This document shows positions 1 to 4,701 of a stretch of DNA of 6,725 bases, piece by piece. The stretch comes from Tissierellia bacterium (GTDB lineage Bacteria; Bacillota_A; Clostridia; Tissierellales; Peptoniphilaceae): positions 1-6,725 of the forward strand of contig JAAZCH010000364.1 of assembly GCA_012513395.1 (NCBI GenBank). Direction: 5' to 3'. Below the pieces are notes generated by a model. The model was not told where the DNA came from. It did no database searches and was given only the letters and a program-made list of their open reading frames with translations. Position numbers and translations under genes: made by a program. Each line of letters starts with the position of its first letter. Within the stretch, counting starts at the first letter, position 1.

Positions 1-103
1 ATTCGCTTCTAGAATCGCAATAAATACATCCGTGACTACAACCTCGGAACAAGTTCATGCCATTTCTTGGCGATAAAATTCCTTTAACCTTTACAAAATG
101 CAT
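1..103 (-). CDS. SplB-like radical SAM protein, N-terminal fragment (cut by window edge)
   Basis: Only the first 34 codons are present; the gene continues off the left edge. The minus-strand frame starts at an ATG at 103-101, about 7 bases after an AAAGGA ribosome site. Residues 20-33 read RGCSHGCIYCDSRS. C22, C26 and C29 form the CxxxCxxC motif that binds the [4Fe-4S] cluster of radical SAM enzymes. The surrounding MNLFRGCSHGCIYCDSR context is typical of the SplB/COG1533 group (spore photoproduct lyase-like), where the cluster motif lies unusually close to the N-terminus, as here. The family cleaves S-adenosylmethionine to a 5'-deoxyadenosyl radical. Most members of this subgroup are uncharacterised, so DNA photoproduct repair should not be assumed. 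It is divergent from the DegV-family gene and has its own extended -10 promoter. The family call is firm; the substrate is unknown. Confidence 0.85.
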   Translation of the reverse strand, partial: MHFVKVKGILSPRNGMNLFRGCSHGCIYCDSRSE

Positions 104-135
104 AGTAATTTCCTTTGATTTTATTTTTCTATTAC

Positions 136-141
136 ATTATA
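136..141 (-). promoter_or_regulatory. Extended -10 promoter of the radical SAM gene
   Basis: On the minus strand the sequence reads TGATATAAT, a perfect TATAAT -10 box preceded by the TGn extension. It lies about 33 bases upstream of the ATG at 103. No good -35 hexamer is found at 17 bp spacing (GGATTA), which extended -10 promoters tolerate. The predicted transcript would start near 129, leaving a leader of about 26 bases that contains the AAAGGA ribosome site. Confidence 0.6.
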
Positions 142-295
142 TCACGGTTTTTATTATTTAATCCTCAATATAATTTTCGCTAAAACTTTTTTCAATTATG
201 TAATAAAATTTATTATACATTTTATAAAGCTATATGATATTATGGAATCAATAAAAGGTTATTGTCTCAAAAAATTATTTTGCAATAGCGATAAT

Positions 296-300
296 GGAGG
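296..300 (+). promoter_or_regulatory. Ribosome binding site fixing the DegV-family start
   Basis: GGAGG lies 5 bases before the ATG at 306. An in-frame ATG at 294 immediately precedes and touches this Shine-Dalgarno sequence, so it cannot use it. The start is therefore placed at 306, which removes four spurious residues (MEDK). Confidence 0.8.
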
Positions 301-305
301 ATAAA

Positions 306-1157
306 ATGCGTAAATTCGTCTTAGTAACTGAGAGTGGCTCTGATATGCCACAAAAATATATAGATAAATACGATATAAAGATAGTTCCCATGTATGTGAA
401 TTTTGGACAAGAAAGTTTTATGGATTCAAATATAAAAGCCAATGATGTTTTTAATTATTACGATAACAATAAAACACTTCCCACTACAGCAGGATCTACA
501 CCCAATGATTTTTCAGAAGTTTTTAGTTCCATTAATGAAAAATATCCTGGAGTAGAAATAATTTATATCGCTTATTCATCTGTGACCACTGTTTCATATA
601 ACTCAGCCAGAATTGCTGCACAAGATTTTACAAATGTGCATCTAATTGATAGCAAAAACTGTACTGTAGGACTAGCCAATGTAGTAATTTCCGCTGCAGA
701 ATTTATCGAAAACAATCCAGATGCAACAGCAGAAGATATTGTAAATTTTGTAGAAGATATAAGGGAACGAACTCGTTTTGTGTTCCTCCCCCAAAGTTTG
801 CTGTATCTAAGAGCTGGTGGAAGAATTTCAAATGCCTCTTATTTAGGAGCTATGCTTCTAAAAATTTTTCCTACGATAAATCTAGAAAATGGATATCTAG
901 TAGCAGGTACAAAGTACCGAGGAAGTTTTAAAGCATCTTATAAGAAAATGATAGACGATTTTTTCAAACGATTTGATATCAATAAAGATATGATACGCCT
1001 AATAAAAGTTCATGGACTAAGCGATGAACATATTCAAAATGTAGAAAGTATCCTAAAAGAACACGGAGTAAAAAACTTCGAATGGGTAGAGGCCGGAGCC
1101 GTAATATCCTGTCACGGCGGACCGGGTGCCATGGGATTAGTAGGAATTGAAAATTAA
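306..1157 (+). CDS. DegV family fatty-acid-binding protein (FakB-like)
   Basis: The protein has 283 residues, the normal length of the DegV/FakB family. Known members bind one fatty acid and present it to the kinase FakA, which makes acyl-phosphate so that external fatty acids enter phospholipid synthesis; the protein is cytosolic. Family landmarks run in order: an N-terminal strand and TESGSDMP (residues 8-15, usually TDSTADLP, so here the first Asp is Glu); TTAGSTPND (60-68) where the family has TSQPS; YSSVTTVSYNSA (90-101); LIDSK (about 113-117); RAGGRIS (169-175); and CHGGPGAMG (269-277). Serines near 91-92 and H270 occupy the places where FakB proteins contact the fatty-acid carboxylate (established for the family, mapped here by eye). 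It appears monocistronic, with a terminator just after the stop. No fakA is visible nearby, as is common. The family is certain; the ligand is unknown. Confidence 0.93.
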   Translation: MRKFVLVTESGSDMPQKYIDKYDIKIVPMYVNFGQESFMDSNIKANDVFNYYDNNKTLPTTAGSTPNDFSEVFSSINEKYPGVEIIYIAYSSVTTVSYNSARIAAQDFTNVHLIDSKNCTVGLANVVISAAEFIENNPDATAEDIVNFVEDIRERTRFVFLPQSLLYLRAGGRISNASYLGAMLLKIFPTINLENGYLVAGTKYRGSFKASYKKMIDDFFKRFDINKDMIRLIKVHGLSDEHIQNVESILKEHGVKNFEWVEAGAVISCHGGPGAMGLVGIEN

Positions 1158-1164
1158 TAATAAA

Positions 1165-1203
1165 AAAATCGACTTGTACTGAAATTTAGTATGAGTCGAT
1201 TTT
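1165..1203. terminator. Bidirectional intrinsic terminator between convergent transcripts
   Basis: A 16-base arm (1165-1180) pairs with 1188-1203 through AAAATCGACT/AGTCGATTTT plus a further six pairs that include two G-U wobbles, leaving a 7-base loop. It starts 7 bases after the DegV-family stop. On the plus strand the tail is moderate (TTTTCTGTTT). On the minus strand the hairpin is followed by an uninterrupted T7 run, so it is the better terminator for the methyltransferase/nitroreductase transcript arriving from the right. Confidence 0.85.
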
Positions 1204-1238
1204 CTGTTTCATATTCAATATCTCACAGACATTTGATC

Positions 1239-1379
1239 TTAACTTTTAACCTTTATAGCTTTCATCCTAAGTCTAACGTAATCAGCATACTATAAAAGCT
1301 CTATTACATCATTTCCATATTGGTGAACAAATGAAAAGTCTTCAGTATATTTACCTGCATCCCATTTAAGGCTCATCAT
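1239..1379 (-). pseudogene. Remnant of a second SAM methyltransferase (N- and C-terminal ends only)
   Basis: Read on the minus strand from ATG 1379 (or the adjacent ATG at 1376), the frame gives 29 codons that include KWDAGKYTEDFSFVHQYGND. It then meets TAG at 1292-1290 and continues in the same frame with YADYVRLRMKAIKVKS before TAA at 1241-1239. The first part matches the opening of a class I methyltransferase group (W-x-A-x-x-Y…FSFVHQYG). The last part matches the closing residues of the same group (…DYVR-R-KAIK). Everything between is absent, including the glycine-rich SAM loop, so about 200 codons appear to be lost. A GGGAG ribosome site still sits 5 bases before the first ATG. The fragment lies 33 bases downstream of the intact methyltransferase, which belongs to a different subgroup, so it is not simply a duplicated piece of it. 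It cannot be catalytic. An assembly error is possible but less likely because both ends share a frame. Confidence 0.65.
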
Positions 1380-1412
1380 ATCAACTCCCTATCTATATGC
1401 TTAATTATATTT

Positions 1413-2012
1413 CTAATTAGATTTACAAATATACCAACTCGCCCTCTCGTCTACTTGTATGATTTGGACTTCTGAAAAACAATCCCTCAACTCGAATTCA
1501 ACATTTTTTATGAAATTAAAATAATCTCCACCTTCTAGCCATTCGACGATATTGGTTAAAAGCGCTCTGTTTTTATTGTAATCATGGATAATTACGTAAT
1601 TTTTCGCAACTCTTTTCATCTCTAAATACATTTGTCTTCTTTCATCCTCTTTTAGACCATGAGCCACAAAGGATGAGATTACTATTTCAAAACTTTTATC
1701 ATTGAATGAGAGACCTTTGAGCACGTCTTCTTGAAGAAATTTAATCCCATTATTTTCAGGTTTATGCCTAGCTATATTAAGCATTTTAATAGCAGGATCT
1801 ATTCCGGTCACTTCGAATCCTTTGTCATTTAACACAGAACATAAGGCACCTGTTCCAGAACCTATATCTAGAATTGTTTTGTATGAAAATAAATCTATTA
1901 CTTCTTTAGCTATTTCAATCGTCTCAAAGAATTTGCCTTTTTGGTAATTGTAAAAGAGACCATAGATGGGTGCAATTAAATTGAATAGAAAATTATTTTT
2001 ATCTTTAGACAC
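1413..2012 (-). CDS. Class I SAM-dependent methyltransferase
   Basis: This 199-residue protein has the Rossmann-like fold of class I methyltransferases. Motif I is ILDIGSGTGAL (47-57, SAM-binding glycine loop). The acidic residue that contacts the SAM ribose is D72 in VTGIDPAIKML, D96 in FLQEDV is the adenine-side acidic position, and FEIVISSFVAHGL (108-120) is motif IV. RVAKNYVIIHDYNKN (134-148) resembles the post-core of UbiE/Methyltransf_11 proteins. The N-terminal FNLIAPIYGLFYNYQKGKF is also reminiscent of UbiE/MenG-type enzymes, but nothing shows the substrate. It starts at GTG (2012-2010), preceded by AGAGGTG at about 9 bases. It lies 59 bases downstream of the nitroreductase, with no clear terminator between them, so the two are probably co-transcribed. 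Cytosolic. The fold call is firm; no specific function is assigned. Confidence 0.9.
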   Translation of the reverse strand: MSKDKNNFLFNLIAPIYGLFYNYQKGKFFETIEIAKEVIDLFSYKTILDIGSGTGALCSVLNDKGFEVTGIDPAIKMLNIARHKPENNGIKFLQEDVLKGLSFNDKSFEIVISSFVAHGLKEDERRQMYLEMKRVAKNYVIIHDYNKNRALLTNIVEWLEGGDYFNFIKNVEFELRDCFSEVQIIQVDERASWYICKSN

Positions 2013-2071
2013 TAACAGGCACCTCTTTTTTTAATTTTATTTTGAAGTTGAAATAAAAACAGTATGGATTA

Positions 2072-2602
2072 TTAAAATTCTTTTCCAAATTCATCCAAGA
2101 AGCATCTTTCATCAAAGGACATTTTTTTAGGTCCTTCCACTTTCCTTGTGGGTTGTCCTATTGGAAAATATCCAGTTACAGTATAATCTTCAGGAACATT
2201 TAAAAGTTTACCAATCTCTTTCGCTTTATCAAATTCTATATTTCCTTGAATCCATGTTGTCCCAAGGCCCAAGTCCTCCACTGCAAGTAACAAATTCTGT
2301 GCAGCAGCACCAAAATCTTCTCTATATCTACTATCTCCTCTGCCTTTTAATGCTACTGGTTTTGTTGCAATAATTACAGCTGCTGTTGCCGTCTTTGCCC
2401 AACTACGTCCAAAGATTTCGCCAATCTCTTTTAGTTTTTCTTCATCTAGTATCCCAATTATCCTCGATGACTGAAGATTACAGCCAGTTGGAGCTAAAAA
2501 AGCTGCCTCTACCAAATACTTTAATTCTTCTTTTGTTACTTTATAATCTGAAAAGTCGTGACGATAACTTCTTCTATTTTTCAAAATTTCCTTTAGTTTC
2601 AT
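2072..2602 (-). CDS. Nitroreductase family FMN-dependent oxidoreductase
   Basis: This 176-residue protein is a short, single-domain member of the nitroreductase family: FMN enzymes, usually homodimers, that reduce nitro compounds, quinones or other acceptors with NAD(P)H. Visible landmarks are the N-terminal RRSYR (10-14, FMN phosphate contact in the family), APTGCNLQSSR (37-47, usually APSG-NxQPW), DFGAAAQNLLLAVEDLGLGTTWI (96-118, the long central helix and following flavin-side strand) and GYFPIGQP (144-151, the family's IGYP-like turn). The C-terminus KKMSFDERCFLDEFG fits small clostridial members. It is the first gene of a minus-strand unit with the methyltransferase. The ribosome site is weak (GAAGGG about 14 bases upstream of the ATG), which may mean low or leader-controlled translation. 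The physiological substrate cannot be told from sequence. Confidence 0.92.
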   Translation of the reverse strand: MKLKEILKNRRSYRHDFSDYKVTKEELKYLVEAAFLAPTGCNLQSSRIIGILDEEKLKEIGEIFGRSWAKTATAAVIIATKPVALKGRGDSRYREDFGAAAQNLLLAVEDLGLGTTWIQGNIEFDKAKEIGKLLNVPEDYTVTGYFPIGQPTRKVEGPKKMSFDERCFLDEFGKEF

Positions 2603-2632
2603 AATCTATATTTTTTCCCTTCAATGTTTAAA

Positions 2633-2661
2633 TTTATCTTACAATTATCTTAAATTGTCAA
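2633..2661 (-). promoter_or_regulatory. Promoter of the nitroreductase/methyltransferase unit
   Basis: On the minus strand a perfect TTGACA (2661-2656) is followed 17 bases later by GATAAA (2638-2633), four of six matches to the -10 consensus. The predicted transcript start is near 2626, giving a leader of about 24 bases before the ATG at 2602. Confidence 0.55.
2641..2658. repeat. Inverted repeat inside the nitroreductase promoter (candidate operator)
   Basis: ACAATT (2641-2646) and AATTGT (2653-2658) are perfect 6-bp arms around a 6-base centre. The repeat fills most of the spacer and clips the -35 box of the minus-strand promoter, the usual position for a repressor operator. The regulator is not identified; redox or MarR-type control would suit a nitroreductase, but this is inference. 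Confidence 0.35.
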
Positions 2662-2670
2662 TATGAAATA

Positions 2671-2676
2671 ATTATA
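2671..2676 (-). promoter_or_regulatory. Second, upstream extended -10 box facing the nitroreductase
   Basis: The minus strand reads TGCTATAAT, a perfect -10 with a TGn extension. Its transcript would start near 2664, upstream of the TTGACA promoter, and would carry the 2641-2658 inverted repeat in its leader. No good -35 is seen (GAATAA at 17 bp). It is a candidate only, in very AT-rich DNA. Confidence 0.35.
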
Positions 2677-2780
2677 GCATATACTTATTCTATTTATTCC
2701 TTCAGTCTAAATTTTTATAACACTTTAAATAAAAATCATCATAAAATACTCTTTGTTTAATTTTTTGTTTTATAGTACAA

Positions 2781-2808
2781 TTGGGTATATGGAGGAATAA
2801 GATATAAT
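2781..2808 (+). promoter_or_regulatory. Promoter of the maltose-type transport operon
   Basis: TTGGGT (2781-2786) and a perfect TATAAT (2803-2808) are 16 bases apart. The transcript would start near 2815, about 70 bases before the malE-like start codon, and the cre site would lie at roughly +26 to +39. Confidence 0.55.
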
Positions 2809-2810
2809 TC

Positions 2811-2858
2811 TCAAATGTTGTGCTTATAAATACTTGTGATGAAAACGATAACATTTGA
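2811..2858. repeat. Long-arm inverted repeat overlapping the cre site
   Basis: TCAAATGTT (2811-2819) and AACATTTGA (2850-2858) are perfect 9-bp inverted arms, extendable inward by a G-U and a T-A pair, with about 26-30 bases between. The left arm lies at the predicted transcript start and the right arm overlaps the 3' half of the cre site. It could be a leader-RNA stem or a second regulator site; neither is shown. Confidence 0.4.
2840..2853 (+). promoter_or_regulatory. cre-type operator (CcpA or LacI-family sugar repressor)
   Basis: TGAAAACGATAACA matches the CcpA catabolite-responsive-element consensus TGWAANCGNTNWCA at every defined position. It lies downstream of the predicted transcript start and 31 bases before the start codon. 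In low-GC Gram-positives this is the arrangement by which CcpA blocks sugar-uptake operons when preferred sugars are present. LacI-family maltose regulators (MalR type) bind closely similar sites, so the protein that uses it here is not settled. Confidence 0.8.
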
Positions 2859-2872
2859 AGATATCAATTCTA

Positions 2873-2877
2873 GGAGG
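2873..2877 (+). promoter_or_regulatory. Ribosome binding site fixing the malE-like start
   Basis: GGAGG sits 7 bases before the ATG at 2885. The same frame is open from a TTG at 2855, but that codon has no ribosome site and would put ten extra residues before the signal peptide, so 2885 is chosen. Confidence 0.85.
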
Positions 2878-2884
2878 AATATAT

Positions 2885-4219
2885 ATGAAGAATGTAAGAA
2901 GAATATTAGCTCTTTTGTTAGTATTGACATTGGTCTTTACTGCATGTGGAAAAAAAGAAGGCACTGCACCACCTGCAACTAAACCAGCTGAAACGGCTGA
3001 AGGTGGATTGACTGGAGAAATTAGTGTACAGGCTGAAACTGATTGGGTTGAGTATTACAAAGCTGCAGCTGAAAGAGTTAAAGCTAATAATCCTGATGCA
3101 GTTATTAATATTATCGAAGTTGGTGCATTTGACCACTTAGATACTATGGACAATACAGATGCGCTAAACAAAGACGTAGCTGACTTATTCGCTATACCTG
3201 CAGATAGACTTTATGGATTAAATGATGCTTTAGTTTTAAATCCTATTGACGCAGAAGCTTTGGCAGCTGAATTAGGTGGATGGAGCGATTATAATGCAGG
3301 TCTTGGTGGGCAATTTAATATAGATGGAGAGTATCTAGCATTTCCATTTAATATTGAAACACTAATCACCTATGCTAACAAAAGTAACGCAGAAGCAGCT
3401 GGTATTGATTTAGCAAATCCAGTGGAATTTTCTAACCAAGATAACGAAGCTAGAGTTTTATTACCACTATTCGATGCATGGTTTGGAGTTGCTGTTACAA
3501 ATGCAGTTGATATTGAATTGCTAGGCAAAAATGAAAATGGCGAATTTTATTCAGACATGACCAAAGAATTTAGTGACCTGACTGCTGATCAACAACAAGC
3601 TATGGAAGCTATTTACAATTACTGGAGTGCTCATAATGCTGCTAATACTCCATTATTTGATACTGATGCTGGATGGGGTTATGTAGACGATGAGTTTAGA
3701 ACTGGCGCTAATGGAGTTATTAGACTAGGTGGACCTTGGGAACAAGTAACTATGACGGAATTAGCTGGTGAAGAAAACATAATCATCAATTCTATTGATC
3801 ATATCACTATTAATGGCAATCCACTCTCACACTGGAAAGGTGGATGGGGCTTAGCAGTTAATTCTCGTATAGAAAAAGATGAAGACAAAATTAATCTTGC
3901 ATATGCGATGATTAAAGAAATTGTAAATCCTGAATATGCAGTAGATTTATTTAATGCAACAGGAAAGATTTTGGAAAATGCGACTATAGAAACTTATAAG
4001 AATTCTGATTTAACAGATATACAAAAAGAGATTATAGCTGCAGTTTATGAATCATATGAAAAAGCACCTGCTAGACCACTATTTTCTGAATGGGGTCAAG
4101 TTTGGGACACTTGGAAAAATGCATTGTTGTCATGGAATAGCGTACAGCCTAAAACAGCAGAAGAAGGATACAACGAAATTAAAGCATCTTTCGATGCGAT
4201 GATGACAAATATCAAATAA
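2885..4219 (+). CDS. malE: Maltose/maltodextrin-type ABC transporter substrate-binding lipoprotein
   Basis: This 444-residue protein is the extracellular sugar receptor of an ABC importer, tethered to the membrane by a lipid. Residues 1-20 are a lipoprotein signal peptide: a basic MKNVRR start, a hydrophobic core, and a lipobox ending FTA-C with C21 as the lipidation site (Phe at -3 is a tolerated but less common variant). A flexible Pro/Ala/Thr-rich linker follows (about 22-40). The rest is a family 1 solute-binding protein: FPFNIETLITYANK (153-166), the substrate-side strand and helix of the N-lobe; LGGPWEQ (281-287); HWKGGWGLAVN (316-326), giving aromatic residues suited to sugar stacking; and the C-terminal RPLFSEWGQVWDTWKNAL (397-414), typical of maltodextrin receptors. 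It is first in the operon under a cre site, and a hairpin follows. The family is firm; maltose-type specificity is likely from the MalF neighbour, though another oligosaccharide is possible. Confidence 0.88.
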   Translation: MKNVRRILALLLVLTLVFTACGKKEGTAPPATKPAETAEGGLTGEISVQAETDWVEYYKAAAERVKANNPDAVINIIEVGAFDHLDTMDNTDALNKDVADLFAIPADRLYGLNDALVLNPIDAEALAAELGGWSDYNAGLGGQFNIDGEYLAFPFNIETLITYANKSNAEAAGIDLANPVEFSNQDNEARVLLPLFDAWFGVAVTNAVDIELLGKNENGEFYSDMTKEFSDLTADQQQAMEAIYNYWSAHNAANTPLFDTDAGWGYVDDEFRTGANGVIRLGGPWEQVTMTELAGEENIIINSIDHITINGNPLSHWKGGWGLAVNSRIEKDEDKINLAYAMIKEIVNPEYAVDLFNATGKILENATIETYKNSDLTDIQKEIIAAVYESYEKAPARPLFSEWGQVWDTWKNALLSWNSVQPKTAEEGYNEIKASFDAMMTNIK

Positions 4220-4239
4220 TTAAATTTAAAGTAAATATC

Positions 4240-4264
4240 TAAGGGGACCAATCAAGTCCCCTTA
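4240..4264 (+). terminator. Intra-operon hairpin after malE (partial terminator or mRNA 3' stabiliser)
   Basis: AAGGGGAC (4241-4248) pairs perfectly with GTCCCCTT (4256-4263) around the 7-base loop CAATCAA, and T4240-A4264 extends the stem to 9 bp. It is much more GC-rich than its surroundings. The following AATATTTT is only moderately T-rich, so termination is probably partial. In such operons a hairpin after the binding-protein gene typically leaves more receptor mRNA than permease mRNA. The next ribosome site lies 13 bases further on. Confidence 0.75.
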
Positions 4265-4284
4265 ATATTTTAAAATGGAGAAGT

Positions 4285-4701
4285 ATGAAAAAGACAGTTA
4301 ATAAAAATTTGAAAACATTACTTATTATCACACTATTTATAATACTTTTTGCCTCTTTGGAAGCACTAGTGAATGCCAAAAGTATTGAGGCTTTAAATAA
4401 TTACAAAGTTGCTTTTCCAGATCATTCAAATCAAGACTACATAAATTTTATTTTACTAACTTATATTTTTAATATTATTGAACCCATTGCCATATCATTG
4501 TACTTATTTTTTACATACAATAAGATTAAGCCAAATAAGTTATACTCAATTGTTTTTGGTGGAATGATTTTAATAAAATTAATTAATAATGTTTTGACCT
4601 TTAATATTAACTCGATTTTTTACTATATCATTTTAATTTTATATTTTTTATTGCTTATTTTTGTCGTTAAGTATGGTAGTAGCATGGAGGAAAGAAGATG
4701 A
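4285..4701 (+). CDS. Unrecognised four-helix membrane protein in the maltose-type operon
   Basis: This 138-residue protein matches no family I recognise. It has four likely membrane segments at about 11-29, 54-77, 86-104 and 110-128. The basic N-terminus (MKKTVNKNLK), the YNKIKPNK loop (78-85) and the C-terminal KYGSSMEERR follow the positive-inside rule, so both ends should be cytoplasmic. The loop between helices 1 and 2 (about 30-53, containing KSIEALNNYKVAFPDHSNQD) would lie outside, facing the binding protein. It lacks an EAA loop, so it is not a permease subunit. A GGAG site precedes the ATG. Its stop TGA overlaps the start of the MalF-type gene (ATGA), implying translational coupling. 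Position and coupling suggest an accessory or assembly role with the permease; this is inference. Confidence 0.8.
   Translation: MKKTVNKNLKTLLIITLFIILFASLEALVNAKSIEALNNYKVAFPDHSNQDYINFILLTYIFNIIEPIAISLYLFFTYNKIKPNKLYSIVFGGMILIKLINNVLTFNINSIFYYIILILYFLLLIFVVKYGSSMEERR
4686..4690 (+). promoter_or_regulatory. Ribosome binding site fixing the MalF-type start
   Basis: GGAGG lies 7 bases before the ATG at 4698, inside the end of the upstream gene. This strong site, with the ATGA overlap, supports translation of the long N-terminal extension rather than a start further in, nearer the first membrane helix. Confidence 0.8.

Larger units (their letters stand above)
104..305. other. Divergent intergenic region
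   Basis: This AT-rich spacer separates the radical SAM gene (minus) from the DegV-family gene (plus). It holds the minus-strand extended -10 box at 136-141 and a 15-bp AT-only palindrome at 201-215 (TAATAAA-a-TTTATTA). No convincing plus-strand promoter is visible: the best pairing is a weak TTCAAT at 191-196 with TATACA at 214-219, 17 bp apart. No small gene or structured RNA was recognised. Confidence 0.5.

Noticed and set aside
294..305. Upstream in-frame ATG for the DegV-family gene
   Set aside because: It abuts the GGAGG that serves the ATG at 306 and would add residues not seen in the family.
1290..1292. TAG in the methyltransferase remnant as a recoded (pyrrolysine) codon
   Set aside because: The SAM-binding core is missing whichever way the TAG is read, so readthrough would not restore an enzyme. 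Deletion decay is simpler.
2023..2062. AT-only stem (TTTTATTT/AAATAAAA) between nitroreductase and methyltransferase as a terminator
   Set aside because: It has no G-C pairs and no proper T tail, so it is too weak to separate the two genes.
2146..2604. Two plus-strand open frames of about 72-75 codons antisense to the nitroreductase
   Set aside because: They are Leu-rich shadows of a well-supported nitroreductase frame, without ribosome sites or recognisable motifs.
2711..2736. AT-only inverted repeat ATTTTTAT-n10-ATAAAAAT in the divergent spacer
   Set aside because: Eight-base AT-only arms are expected by chance in DNA this AT-rich, and it lines up with no promoter element.
2855..2884. Upstream TTG start for malE
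   Set aside because: It has no ribosome site, lies next to the cre site, and would push the signal peptide inward. ATG 2885 has GGAGG at ideal spacing.
2918..3136. 72-codon minus-strand open frame within malE
   Set aside because: It is Ser/Phe-rich antisense translation of the lipoprotein gene, with no ribosome site.
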